This document shows positions 34,454 through 44,499 of a stretch of DNA of 64,000 nucleotides, piece by piece. Source of the DNA: Brucella sp. BE17. Its GTDB lineage: Bacteria > Pseudomonadota > Alphaproteobacteria > Rhizobiales > Rhizobiaceae. Where the stretch lies: contig NZ_CP154468.1 in NCBI RefSeq assembly GCF_039545455.1, positions 1,189,501 through 1,253,500 on the forward strand. Direction: 5' to 3'. The notes below the pieces were generated by a model that was given only the letters and a program-made list of their open reading frames with translations, had not been told where the DNA came from and ran no database searches. A program made the position numbers and the translations under genes. Numbering within the stretch: the first letter of the stretch is position 1; every line of letters starts with the position of its first letter.

Positions 34454-34736
34454 GGATGGGTATGTCCGGATGTCAGAATTTTCATCGACATTTCAACGGC
34501 CGGCCCGCGCACCGCTGCAAAAGTTGCTGTGGGTTTGCTGGAAAAACACATAGCCATGATCCGCTCGTCCTTCGACGGTTCGCCCGCCGCAGGCCGACAT
34601 TGACGATATCGTCAATCTATCGCGCCCTGTTTCATCTGGCGGATAACGCGGCGTAATTTTCATTCTTTATCCAGATCAGGCCAACCGGATACCGGCTAAT
34701 TATTTCGAAATGAAGAATTTCGCACAAAAAATCCGC
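34454..34736. other. Intergenic, possible gene fragment
   Basis: One plus-strand frame at about 34465-34605 reads DVRIFIDISTAGPRTAAKVA, then VGLLEKHIAMIRSSFDGSP before a stop. It looks like the C-terminal end of a former gene. No start or family could be assigned. Confidence 0.3.
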
Positions 34737-36158
34737 TCATTCACCATCATCGTTATAAATGACTGGCGGCAAAGTACCGTTAGCGCGTTCGATCACACGA
34801 GCGGCAGAAAAGAGTTCACGCTCTCCGAAGCGATTGGCCAGCAGTTGAACACCTATAGGCATCCCATCGCCAAGTTTGACCGGGACAGACATGCCCGGCA
34901 GGCCAAGGATAGGCGCCATTGTGGTTGGCGAAACCTCTTTATAATAAGTTTCGAAAAACGAAGCATTATTGAGGTCATGCCCAATTGGATAAGGCTTTTT
35001 CCAGCTTACAGCCGTCAAGACCAATGGATGCGTAGCGAACAAAAGCTGCCACTGGCGCAGGAGCGCGCTGCGTTTTGCGAGTGTCTTGAGAAATTCCGTC
35101 CTGTCGAGATCCAGCACACCGTGCGACAGCGCCTCATAGGCATATTTAATGGCTGCATCGCCGTGCTCCCCGATCTGGCCGCCAAGGCCGGAACGCATCT
35201 CGTTTACCATCACGACTCGCCAAAGATCGGCAGCTTCCGTGATGGACGGGATCGGTATTTCTTCAACCGAAAAACCCTCATCCCGCAATATAGCGGCCGC
35301 GCCGTGAATAGCCGCAGAGACTTCGGGATCGATGCCACACTCGTTGTGATCGACAAAAAGGGCGACCCGGCACCGTATCATCCCGCGTGACAAGACAGAT
35401 TCGGGCATCGGCACCTGCCAGATATCGCGCGGATCATGACGGGACATAGCCTGCATGGCCAATTGCATATCCTCGACAGACCGGGCAAGCGGGCCTTGCA
35501 CTGCCATCATCTGCGAGGAGATCATGCGCTCGGAAAATTGCGTCGGGTTGAAGGCGGGCAGCAGACCGGAAGTGGGCCGCAGCCCATAAACGCCACAGCA
35601 ATACGCCGGATACCGTACCGACCCGCCGATGTCGTTGCCATGTGCAATTGCGCCGATGCCTGCGGTAACCGCCGCGCCCGCGCCACCTGACGAACCGCCG
35701 GGCGTGAGGTTCCGATCGTGAGGGTTCAGCGTTGCGCCATGCAGATCGTTTTCCGTGAACCAGCGCATGGAAAAACATGGGGTGTTGGTACGGCCGATGA
35801 TCACAGCACCCGAAGCGCGAAGATTTCTCACCACGGAACCGTCTTCAGGTGCTATGAGATCAGCAAACGCCCTGACACCGTTCGTGGTTGCGCGCCCCGC
35901 ATAATCCGCGTTGATCTTGACCGTAACCGGAACACCATGTAGCGGTCCTGTTTTCTCACCACGCGCAAGTGCTGCGTCAGCTGCACGCGCAGCGTCCATC
36001 GCTTCTTCCTCAAGCGTATCGACCACGGCATTAAGCCGCGCATTGACCGCGGCCATACGCGCAAGCGCACTTTTGGTCGCCTCGACGCTGGAAATACGCC
36101 GCTTTCTTATCGACTGCGCGATATCGGCTGCCGTCCAGGACCAAGGTTCGTCGCGCAT
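34737..36158 (-). CDS. Amidase (amidase signature family)
   Basis: 473 aa, the usual family length. Hydrolyses an amide to a carboxylate and ammonia in the cytoplasm. The Ser-cisSer-Lys triad is visible: K81 in HGVPVTVKINADYAG, S156 in the LTPGGSSGGAGAAVTAG signature, and nucleophile S180 in IAHGNDIGGSVRYPA. It is the last gene of the peptide-type ABC transporter operon (41310 to 34737), 88 bp after the ATPase, so the imported molecule probably carries an amide bond. GatA-like function is unlikely because no GatB/C neighbours are present. Confidence 0.88.
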   Translation of the reverse strand: MRDEPWSWTAADIAQSIRKRRISSVEATKSALARMAAVNARLNAVVDTLEEEAMDAARAADAALARGEKTGPLHGVPVTVKINADYAGRATTNGVRAFADLIAPEDGSVVRNLRASGAVIIGRTNTPCFSMRWFTENDLHGATLNPHDRNLTPGGSSGGAGAAVTAGIGAIAHGNDIGGSVRYPAYCCGVYGLRPTSGLLPAFNPTQFSERMISSQMMAVQGPLARSVEDMQLAMQAMSRHDPRDIWQVPMPESVLSRGMIRCRVALFVDHNECGIDPEVSAAIHGAAAILRDEGFSVEEIPIPSITEAADLWRVVMVNEMRSGLGGQIGEHGDAAIKYAYEALSHGVLDLDRTEFLKTLAKRSALLRQWQLLFATHPLVLTAVSWKKPYPIGHDLNNASFFETYYKEVSPTTMAPILGLPGMSVPVKLGDGMPIGVQLLANRFGERELFSAARVIERANGTLPPVIYNDDGE

Positions 36159-36245
36159 GATTGATGCTCCTCTATTCAGCTTCTGTTACTTGCCGTCCTG
36201 GCATGGGTCATGCTGCATCATATCCCATGGAGCCCGCGACATAAT

Positions 36246-37886
36246 TCAAACGTGCGTCCCGATGATCGTCTTCTCGTGTGCAATAAAAAATTCCCGGCCT
36301 GGCACTGCATCCAGCAAACGGCGTGTATATTCGGCTGTCGGCTTGTCGAACAATGTGGATGCTGCAGCCTCTTCCACCACGCGGCCGTGTTGCATGACCA
36401 CGATCCTGTCGGCGATTTCGCGCGCAACTCGCAGATCATGCGTGATGAAAAGCATACTCAACCCCATCTCCGTCTTCAGTTCCGCCAGCAGTTCAAGAAC
36501 CTGAGACTGCACGGAAACGTCGAGCGCTGAAACGGCTTCATCTGCGATGAGGCAAATGGGGTCGAGCGCGAGTGCGCGCGCGATACAGACACGCTGCCGT
36601 TGACCGCCTGAAAACTCATGCGGAAACCGATCAATCGCATTGCCTCCCAATCCAACTCTTTCAAGCCACTTACGTGCAATAGCTTGTGCATCCGCACGCG
36701 ATGCACCGAAGGCCATCGGCCCGCGTACGATGCTTTCGCCCACTTTCAAACGAGGATCAAGAGATGCATAGGGGTCCTGAAAGACGATCTGCACCCGACG
36801 ACGAAACTGGCGCAAGGCCTCGCGGCCCATGGCCCGCACCGATGTGCCCTCAAATAAAATCTCGCCGGCGTCAGGCTCGATCAGGCGAAGAATCATCCGG
36901 GCAAGCGTAGATTTTCCTGAACCGCTTTCCCCAACCACAGCCAGCGTATCACCGCGGTTCAAAGCGAGATCGATATTTTCGGCGGCAACGACGCGACGCG
37001 CCGGTGCGATAAGGCCCTGCCTGCTGTGGAAAACCTTCTGGAGACTTTTGATCTCTAGCAGCGCCCCACCTTGCTTGTGCAAGTTGCGTACGGCGCCTCT
37101 GCCCGGGACAGCATCCAAAAGTTCGCGCGTGTAGCTTTCACGCGGCGTATTCAGAACGTCTTCAGCTAGGCCCTCCTCCACCACCTGACCATGCCGCAGC
37201 ACAACAACGCGATCAGCGATATCGGCGACCACCCCAATATCATGCGTGATGAAAAGAACGCCCATACCGCGCTTCGCCCGCAATTCGCAGATCAAGTCGA
37301 GGATTTGCCGTTGTGTCGTGACGTCCAGAGCTGTGGTCGGTTCGTCGGCGATAAGCAGGCGCGGATTGTTGGCAAGCGCCATCGCAATCATCACGCGTTG
37401 TCTTTGCCCGCCTGAAAGCTGGAACGGATAGGCTTCTGCCAGCGTCAGTGGCTCCGGCAGCCCCACCTGCGTAAACAGACCCTGCACGCGCGCTGCAACC
37501 GAACGCGCACTGGCCGCAGAATCATGCGTGCGTATGGCTTCACCAACCTGATCCCCTACTTTTGCAAGTGGGTTCAGCGCCGTCAGCGGCTCCTGAAAAA
37601 TCATGGCGATTTCACCGCCGCGTAGCGCGCGCATATCTTTGGGCGAAAGCTGCAGCAGATCACGACCGCCAAACCGGACAGACCCGTCCAGCACCTGGAC
37701 CTTCGGCGGAAGCAGCCCTAGAATCGAGTGGGCAGTCATCGACTTGCCTGAACCGCTTTCACCGACCAGACAAACGATTTCATCGGGATTAACGGTCAGG
37801 CTTATGCCCTCGACCGCGCGTGTACGATCGCCACCGTCGGGCAAACCGACAACAAGGTTTTCAATGTCAAGCAGATGTCCGGTCAT
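36246..37886 (-). CDS. Dual ATP-binding protein of a dipeptide/oligopeptide-type ABC transporter (GsiA-like, DppD-DppF fusion)
   Basis: 546 aa holding two complete ABC domains in tandem. Domain 1 has Walker A GESGSGKSM at about residue 41, signature [15 protein letters not shown] and DEPTTALD. Domain 2 has GESGSGKST near residue 320, [15 protein letters not shown] and a DEAVSALD Walker B. Such fusions replace separate DppD and DppF. It overlaps the upstream permease gene by 4 bp (ATGA). It energises uptake by the two permeases and the family 5 binding protein of the operon. Confidence 0.92.
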   Translation of the reverse strand: MTGHLLDIENLVVGLPDGGDRTRAVEGISLTVNPDEIVCLVGESGSGKSMTAHSILGLLPPKVQVLDGSVRFGGRDLLQLSPKDMRALRGGEIAMIFQEPLTALNPLAKVGDQVGEAIRTHDSAASARSVAARVQGLFTQVGLPEPLTLAEAYPFQLSGGQRQRVMIAMALANNPRLLIADEPTTALDVTTQRQILDLICELRAKRGMGVLFITHDIGVVADIADRVVVLRHGQVVEEGLAEDVLNTPRESYTRELLDAVPGRGAVRNLHKQGGALLEIKSLQKVFHSRQGLIAPARRVVAAENIDLALNRGDTLAVVGESGSGKSTLARMILRLIEPDAGEILFEGTSVRAMGREALRQFRRRVQIVFQDPYASLDPRLKVGESIVRGPMAFGASRADAQAIARKWLERVGLGGNAIDRFPHEFSGGQRQRVCIARALALDPICLIADEAVSALDVSVQSQVLELLAELKTEMGLSMLFITHDLRVAREIADRIVVMQHGRVVEEAAASTLFDKPTAEYTRRLLDAVPGREFFIAHEKTIIGTHV

Positions 37887-38713
37887 GCTCTTGAAATCCT
37901 TGGATTGAGAGCGTCATTCAACGCTTCACCGACAAAGTTGATCGCAACGACCGTCAGCAGGATCGCAAGGCCCGGAAAAAGGCTCATCCACCAAGCTTGC
38001 CTGATAACCGTGCGCCCCGCACCAATCATATAGCCCCAACTCATATAGTTGGGATCGCCTAGCCCCATGAACGACAAGGCCGCCTCGATGAGAATGGCTG
38101 CAGCCACCGTCAGGGATCCCGCGACGATGATCGGCGATATGGCATTCGGCAAAACATGACGGGCCACGATCGAGGCCGTGGACTGTCCCTGACACTTTGC
38201 CGCCTGAATGAATTCTCGCTGCGCGATGGTTTTCACCTGCGCGCGCGTCAGGCGAGACAACGGAGGCCAGCTTACAAGGCCGATTGCAAGAATAATCGTG
38301 ACGATGGAAGGCGTGAGAATCGCGACGAATAGAATGGCGAGAACGAAACTCGGTACGGTCTGAAAAATTTCAGTGAAGCGAATTATGGCTGCGTCCACCC
38401 ATCCGCCTGCATAGCCTGCGATGCAGCCTAGCAATACACCGATGCACAAGGCCGTCAAAGTGGATGCGAGACCGATCAGTAAGGAAACACGTGCGCCATA
38501 GACGATGCCCGCCGCCACGTCGCGTCCAAGCGTATCCGCCCCGAGTAACATTCCGTTTTCACCGGGCCTGCTGAAAGGAATTCCCGTCATTTCCCAAGGC
38601 GAAGCAGGATAAAGAAGCGGGGCAATAATCGCCATCAGGCAAACCAATCCCAGAAGGATCACTCCTACCATCCCAGCTGGGTGCCGCAGGAAAGTGCGTA
38701 GCGTATCGTTCAT
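37883..38713 (-). CDS. ABC transporter permease, DppC type
   Basis: 276 aa from ATG 38713 (MNDTLRTFLRHPAG), preferred over a start 6 codons upstream because GGGAGAG lies before it. The N-terminal OppC-like cytoplasmic segment is followed by helix GMVGVILLGLVCLMAIIAPL. The permease loop is QAAKCQGQSTASIVARHVLP. It ends by overlapping the ATPase gene by 4 bp. Second channel subunit of the operon. Confidence 0.9.
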   Translation of the reverse strand: MNDTLRTFLRHPAGMVGVILLGLVCLMAIIAPLLYPASPWEMTGIPFSRPGENGMLLGADTLGRDVAAGIVYGARVSLLIGLASTLTALCIGVLLGCIAGYAGGWVDAAIIRFTEIFQTVPSFVLAILFVAILTPSIVTIILAIGLVSWPPLSRLTRAQVKTIAQREFIQAAKCQGQSTASIVARHVLPNAISPIIVAGSLTVAAAILIEAALSFMGLGDPNYMSWGYMIGAGRTVIRQAWWMSLFPGLAILLTVVAINFVGEALNDALNPRISRA

Positions 38714-38746
38714 TTTTCTCTCCCGTGGCAACCAGAAATACAGATA

Positions 38747-39727
38747 TTAATGCGCGGCAATGCGTGGATCGATCAGACGATGCAGCAGGTCTGTCAAGAG
38801 ATTGACCGCAATCACCAGAATCGACATTACAAGGAACAAACCCAGAAGAACCGGGTAGTCGCGGGCAGTGACGGCGTCGAACGTCAATCTACCGAGACCC
38901 GGCCACGAAAAGACGGTTTCTACCACCACCGAACCGCCGATTAGTGCTCCGGCCTGTAGACCAGCAAATGTTACGACGGGTACAGCCGCATTGCGAAGCA
39001 TATGGCGCCGAAGAATTTTTCCTTCCGTCAGTCCTTTTGCCCGTGCGGTGCGGACATGATCCTCATGCGAGACTTCGATCAGGGAAGAGCGCATCAGACG
39101 GGTATAGACTGCCATATATATTGCGGAAAGCGTAACGGTCGGAAGAATCAGATGCTTGAGCACATCCAGCATATATTCAAAGGTGCCATAGCTTGCGGAG
39201 CGGATATTGGTATAGCCGAAGGCCGGAAGCCACTCGAGCTTGATCGAAAAGACCAGAATGAGCATGAGACCCAGCCAAAATATCGGCGTGGCGTAAAGCA
39301 GCAGTGAAATCAAGGAAATACCGAGATCCGACCATTTTCCATGTCTGCGCGCCGCAATAGCGCCAAACAGGACCCCACCTATGAGCGACAGGAAAAACGC
39401 CGACAGGGTCAGCAGCAAGGTTGGCCCCAGACGCCCCATGATGAGATCACCGACCGCCATGCGCTGACGATGTGAATAGCCGAGATCGAAGCGTATGATT
39501 TTACCCAGATATGTACCGAGCTGCACGAAATAGGGCTGATCCAGCCCATATTCTTTACGGACCTGCTCTATGAATTTTTCATCGGTCGCACCGGATTGAC
39601 CAGCCACGACCAGCGCCGGATCGCCCGGTGCCGAATGAACCAGCGCAAAATTGATGGTTGCGATGACCAGAATCGTAAAAACGATTCCAGCCACCTTTCC
39701 AAATGCCCGCTGAACGAACCACATCAT
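38747..39727 (-). CDS. ABC transporter permease, DppB type
   Basis: 326 aa. The start ATG at 39727 overlaps the stop of the binding-protein gene as ATGA. A longer frame to 39832 exists but would overlap the binding-protein gene by over 100 bp. The N-terminal helix GIVFTILVIATINFALVHSA carries the APGDPA motif of DppB/OppB permeases. The EAA-type loop is RTARAKGLTEGKILRRHMLR. Translationally coupled to the upstream gene. Confidence 0.9.
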   Translation of the reverse strand: MMWFVQRAFGKVAGIVFTILVIATINFALVHSAPGDPALVVAGQSGATDEKFIEQVRKEYGLDQPYFVQLGTYLGKIIRFDLGYSHRQRMAVGDLIMGRLGPTLLLTLSAFFLSLIGGVLFGAIAARRHGKWSDLGISLISLLLYATPIFWLGLMLILVFSIKLEWLPAFGYTNIRSASYGTFEYMLDVLKHLILPTVTLSAIYMAVYTRLMRSSLIEVSHEDHVRTARAKGLTEGKILRRHMLRNAAVPVVTFAGLQAGALIGGSVVVETVFSWPGLGRLTFDAVTARDYPVLLGLFLVMSILVIAVNLLTDLLHRLIDPRIAAH

Positions 39728-41310
39728 GCGTATCGCGCGCTTGCAAAATTGCCATTGACGCCGGTTCCGCCCATTATGAGGTCGGTGATGCGGTTGTCGT
39801 GGAGTGTTGGATAACGCTGTTCTGTCATCCAAAGTACCGGCACTTCGTCAACGAGAATGCGCTGCGCTTCCGAGTAAAGCGTGCGCCGTACCTCATCCGA
39901 AGTCGCAACTGCCGCTTCATTGAAAAGCCTGTCGATTTCCGGGTTCTGATAACCCTGCGTATTGGTAAACAGCACACCCTTTTGAATATTCGTGCTGAGA
40001 TAGGTACGGGCCACACCGATTGCTGGATCGGCGTTCTGGTAAAGCAGGTTGGTTGTCACGTCGTAATCCCAGTTCGCCACCGACTGCCCCCAGCCTGCGA
40101 CATCGGTCGAAACCAGATTAACCTCGATACCGCCTGCCGCCATGGCCTGTCGGAAATACTCGGCCAAACGCGCCCACATTTCACCGTAAGGTGCAACAAG
40201 GAAGTTAATCGCCACACGCTTTCCATCCGCGCCTTTCGTCAGGCCCATTTCATCAAGAATGGCGTTCGCCTTGGCTGCATCGAAGGAATAGGCAGGCAAA
40301 TCTGGCTGGAAAAACCGCGTCGTAGAGGAGATGGGCCCTGTTGCAGGCGCAGCCAGCCCGTACATGATGCGATCCACGATGAATTGCCGATCCAGCAGAT
40401 GCATCATAGCCTTGCGGAAGCGCACATCCTTGAACGGTTCGCGACGCAGATTGACCTCATACCAGAGAAGTGGCGAAAAGAACTCGTAACCTTTCGTGGT
40501 AAACGCCAAATGGGGCAAGGCCGCAAGACGCTCTACGTCAAAAGTTTCGACATCGTTCCACTGCGCGAGTTGCGCTTCTCCCGTCTCCATGGCAACGGAA
40601 CGCGAAGCCGCATCCGGAACAATGCGGAAATAGATTTCTGTCAGACCGGGCTTGCCTTCCTGATAATAGTCCGGGTTGGCGACGAGATGAATATGAGAGC
40701 CTCTAACCCATTCATTAAACTTGAACGGGCCGGTACCAATCGGCTTACTGTTTGCCGGATTTGCGGCAAAATCACCGCCTTCATAAATATGCTTGGGAGC
40801 GATTGGAGCTTGCCCTGTCTCGAAGGCATATAGAAAGGCCGCGAAAGGCTCCTTGAGCTTGAAAACGACGGTATGTTCATCGATTGCCGTGATGGTTTCG
40901 CATCGTGCGAAGGCCACGCGTGCGCTGGGATGAACCTCTTTCAACATTACATCACAGGAAAATACAACGTCTGCGGCCGTAAATGGCGTGCCATCATGCC
41001 ATTTCGCATTTTCCACAAGATGGAATGTATAGGTAAGCCCGTCCTCTGAGATTTCCCAGCTCTTGGCCAGTTGCGGACGCGGATTGAGATCGAAATCATA
41101 ATCAAGCAGACCTTCATAGATCTTGCTCGCGACAACGATCGTCGGCTGCTGTGTGTTGAGAGGCAAAATCAATGTTGGCGGTTCGGGCTCCACGAGACTG
41201 ATCAACCCGCCATTCGGCGTCTGCGCGAATGCACCATCATTTTTGATAAGACTAAAGGCCGATGCAGCCAATCCAGTCAGCATCAGCTTGTTAAATTCAC
41301 GTCGCTTCAT
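39724..41310 (-). CDS. ABC transporter substrate-binding protein, family 5 (peptide/nickel/opine type), Tat-exported
   Basis: 528 aa. The signal peptide has a twin-arginine motif (MKRREFNKLMLTGLAASAFS, i.e. RRxFxK), so the protein is probably exported folded by Tat. The mature protein matches SBP_bac_5: YDFDLNPRPQLAKSWEISED, then GLTYTFHLVENAKWHDGTPF, PIGTGPFKFNEWVRG, and KAMMHLLDRQFIVDRIMYG. Such receptors bind peptides, opines, glycosides or other amides; the amidase in the operon favours an amide-bearing ligand. First gene of the operon. Confidence 0.92.
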   Translation of the reverse strand: MKRREFNKLMLTGLAASAFSLIKNDGAFAQTPNGGLISLVEPEPPTLILPLNTQQPTIVVASKIYEGLLDYDFDLNPRPQLAKSWEISEDGLTYTFHLVENAKWHDGTPFTAADVVFSCDVMLKEVHPSARVAFARCETITAIDEHTVVFKLKEPFAAFLYAFETGQAPIAPKHIYEGGDFAANPANSKPIGTGPFKFNEWVRGSHIHLVANPDYYQEGKPGLTEIYFRIVPDAASRSVAMETGEAQLAQWNDVETFDVERLAALPHLAFTTKGYEFFSPLLWYEVNLRREPFKDVRFRKAMMHLLDRQFIVDRIMYGLAAPATGPISSTTRFFQPDLPAYSFDAAKANAILDEMGLTKGADGKRVAINFLVAPYGEMWARLAEYFRQAMAAGGIEVNLVSTDVAGWGQSVANWDYDVTTNLLYQNADPAIGVARTYLSTNIQKGVLFTNTQGYQNPEIDRLFNEAAVATSDEVRRTLYSEAQRILVDEVPVLWMTEQRYPTLHDNRITDLIMGGTGVNGNFASARYA

Positions 41311-41899
41311 TCTTTCCGCCTCTTATTATTATTGTCCAATCAGTTACAGATGCTTCTCACTGCAAGTCGCCTCGATACGACGATGGAATATTGGGATGGA
41401 TACTGATCTGGTGACGTTTCCTATTCACTTAAAGCTCGTCGGTTCTCGACGCAGCCATGCCAACGCGTGTGGTTACCCGGGAAAGCAAAAGGAGTGCAGC
41501 GACATTCACCATGACATTAAGTTCCGTATATTGAATTAAATAAACACATATATGGATACCGTGTCAAGCACACCGACAACCATCCCTGATACGGCGGGAA
41601 GCGCATTCATTCGGGAAGCGACAATCCCATAATCAATGGTAAAAGCCTCCTTCACGCTGTAAATCCCTCTCTTCGGTCCCACCTAACCGCTTTACATGGG
41701 AAGATATCTTCCGAGCGAAGCGTGCAATTTGTGCGGAGGGAAATTGACACCGCGCCTCTCAAACAGAAATTATTCACAAACGTGTATTATTAATTCATAA
41801 ATATGATTACTTGATAGAATCTTCTCCCACCCACCCGCAGGCCGTGCACCATCGAAACCCGCATGTTGAATTTCTCGCCGGAGCTGAGGGGATGACAAG
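41311..41899. other. 589-bp divergent control region between the peptide-ABC operon and the M20 pseudogene
   Basis: No gene fits. The region is AT-rich in its middle and contains one copy of the ATATATGGAT element shared with two other control regions of the locus. Promoters for both flanking directions must lie here. Confidence 0.5.
41548..41558. promoter_or_regulatory. Shared ATATATGGAT element, copy 1
   Basis: ATATATGGATA occurs 238 bp ahead of the family 5 binding-protein start. The same core appears at 49586-49595 and, as an inverted pair, at 50856-50892. A likely operator of the IclR regulator at 49830, by inference. Confidence 0.45.
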
Positions 41900-43053
41900 A
41901 TGTTTCTTACAAAAGCTGAACTCGACACTGTAGTGGGTATCCGGCATCGGCTACATAGTCGCCCGGAAGTTTCGGGCGAAGAATTCGAGACAGCGCGCAC
42001 CATCATTGCGGAACTCCGCAAGACCCGACCCGATCACATTGTCAGCGAGTTCGGAGGAACGGGCGTCGCGGCAGTTTATAGCGGCAAGGAAGCCGGCCCT
42101 ACGGTCATGATCCGTTCAGAACTCGACGGCTTGCCGATCCACGAAATTTCGGGCCTGTCCTATCGTTCGGAAAGCCCCGGCAAGGGGCATCTGTGCGGCC
42201 ATGACGGCCACAGCGCGACGCTTCTAGCGCTCGCGCTCGGACTGAAACAAAGCCGTCCCCGACGTGGCCGCGTGGTACTATTGTTTCAGCCTTCCGAAGA
42301 AAATGGCACTGGAGCCGCCGCAGTGCTGAAAGATCCGAAATTTGTTGCGCTCAAGCCCGATCTGGTCCTCTCACAGCATAATTTTCCGGGTCTTCCGTTC
42401 GGATTTGTTGCGTTGAAGGAAGGCTCCGTCAATAGCTCCACGCGCGGCATGAAAATCACCTTTTCGGGAAAGACTGCGCACGCCGCTTCGCCCGAGGAAG
42501 GGATCGCGCCGACACTGGCAATCGCAAACCTTCTTTAGCGCCTGTCCGCACTCGGCAACGGCATCGTCGTCGACGATAATTTTCTTCAGGCTACTATCAC
42601 CCACGCCGTAATCGGCAATGAGAATTTCGGCGTCAGCCCCGGCTACGGAGACATCTGGGTAACTCTGCGAACACTCACCGATGATCGTATGGCCGATCTC
42701 ACGACAGAGGCGGAAAACCTCGTTCGTCAGGAGGCAGAAGCCGCTTCACTGACCCTGTCGATCAGTTATCATCAGATTTTCCACCAATGCTTCAACGATC
42801 CCGAAGCAGTACTGGAACTGCGTCGCGCGTTCGACCAGCAAGGTGTGAAGCATGGCTCGCGGGACGACATTCTTCCCATTCGACCGGGTGAGGATTTCGG
42901 TCTTTTCCGTAACGTCGCGCCATCGGCCATGTTCCTGCTGCGGCCGGTGAAGACCATCCGAGACTGCATAATCCGGATTACAACTTTCCCGATGAACTTA
43001 TCGGCATCGGCGCGCGGATTTTCATGCAGGCGATCCGCAACATTCTGGATTGA
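41900..43053 (+). pseudogene. M20-family amidohydrolase, broken by a stop codon and a frameshift
   Basis: Starts MFLTKAELDTVVGIRHRLHS and has the family metal site (GHLCGHDGHSATLLALALG) and LLFQPSEENGTGAAAVL. A TAG at 42536-42538 interrupts the frame after TLAIANLL, where relatives have glutamine. The same frame then continues LSALGNGIVVDDNFLQA to about 42940, where a one-base shift displaces the tail AGEDHPRLHNPDYNFPDELI, ending at TGA 43051-43053. Intact relatives (about 390 aa) hydrolyse N-acyl amino acids or related amides. Non-functional unless these are sequence errors. Confidence 0.85.
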
Positions 43054-43115
43054 CCTGCTTTCAGCCCGGATACGCGGGCCGGGCGATATCGGGTTATAAA
43101 TACTGGAGATAACAC

Positions 43116-44409
43116 ATGCACGCCGCTCCCAGATATAAATCCGGCTCTGGATGGAACGCGCTCTTGCCGCGACGTTCGCCCAAAACCAGCCTGCCCACGG
43201 AGAAACGGTTCCACAACATTGTTATCGGTGCCGGCTTTACGGGTCTGGCCACAGCGCGCCGTCTTGCCCATCTGGCACCACACGAAAAACGCTGCTGATA
43301 GAAGCATCGACAATCGGTGAAGGCGCTTCCGGGCGAAATTCCGGTTATCTTTCGATCAATCCCGGCGAGCCGAGTGCGAATGCCGCTGAATTCGCCGATG
43401 ATTGGGCCAACCGGCAAATGGCAATCGTTCAGGCTGGTTTCGATCTGCTGCGCTCGCAGGTGCAGGCCCATGCGATCGATTGCGATTGGGACGACACGCC
43501 GCTAGCCGTCACCGCCGCCGCGACACCGGCTGTCGAGAAAATCGCGCGCGCGACAAGGCGGACCTCTCTGAAATGGGGATTGAACCCAGAGAATACAGTC
43601 AGGACGCGCTGTCGCAATTGATCGGTACGAACTATTACCGCTGCGGTGTTAAGTCACTCACGCGCGCGCTTGTACAGCCGGCGGCTCTACATCGCGGACT
43701 GGCGGACACGCTGCCGCCGACAATAACGCTGCTGGAGCAAACCGCGGTCCATGCTTTGAGTGACCAGAAGCCGTTCCACATTCAGACCAATCGTGGCGAG
43801 TTCATCGGAGATCGCGTATTCATAAACAACAATCTGCACGCCCGTGCCTTCGGCATCGCCAGCAACAGGATGATCGGCATCTATACCTATGGTGCGTTTA
43901 CCCCGGAGTTGGATGAAAGCGAAGCAGCACTGCTGGGCGAAGAACGCAAATGGGGCATTCTCCCCGCCCATCGCATGGGAACCACAATGAGAAAGACCAA
44001 TGGTCGCTTGCTGATTAGAAGCGGTGATTCATATGAAAAGGAACTGGAGCCTGAAGCCGTTCGCGCCATGCTTACGAAACTGTACCGGAACCGGTTTCCA
44101 CACATGCGAAATCATGCGTTCGAGTTCGTTTGGGGTGGCCTCACTGCCGTTACGCATAATGGCAATTTCTATTTCGGTGAGGCACGACCCGGCGTCTTTT
44201 CATCCGTCGGCTGTGGCGGAGCGGGCGTCATCAGGGGATCAATCCAAGGAAAACTGCTCGCCGATCTGGCGCAAAACGCCCAATCACAGCTTCTCAGTGA
44301 TCGCCTGAAAATGAAAGGCCCCAACTGGCCCCCTCCCGAGCCCCGGCTGGGGGTAGGTGCGAAAACACAGTTTGCTTTCGAACAATGGCAAGCGGGCGCG
44401 GAACGCTGA
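43116..44409 (+). pseudogene. FAD-dependent oxidoreductase (DAO family), broken by two frameshifts
   Basis: Frame 1 reads MHAAPRYKSGSGWNALLPRR and the FAD site HNIVIGAGFTGLATARRLAH. A shift near 43290 leads to LLIEASTIGEGASGRNSGYL, the DAO SGRNSG motif. A second shift near 43555 leads to EMGIEPREYSQDALSQLIGT and the rest, ending PGVFSSVGCGGAGVIRGSIQ and a stop at 44409. It resembles gamma-glutamylputrescine/sarcosine oxidase-type enzymes that oxidise amines. It follows the broken M20 gene and precedes an intact aldehyde dehydrogenase, the usual partner of an amine oxidase. Confidence 0.85.
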
Positions 44410-44499
44410 ACAATTCCCGACCAGTCAGCCCGGTAACTATTGACATGTTTCCAATTAGACATCTAAATGTCCACGGTTATGTACAAAAGGTACAGGTTT

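Noticed and set aside
39703..40833. 376-codon plus-strand frame opposite the family 5 binding protein
   Set aside because: Fully antisense to a gene with clear family motifs and a Tat signal; no motif of its own.
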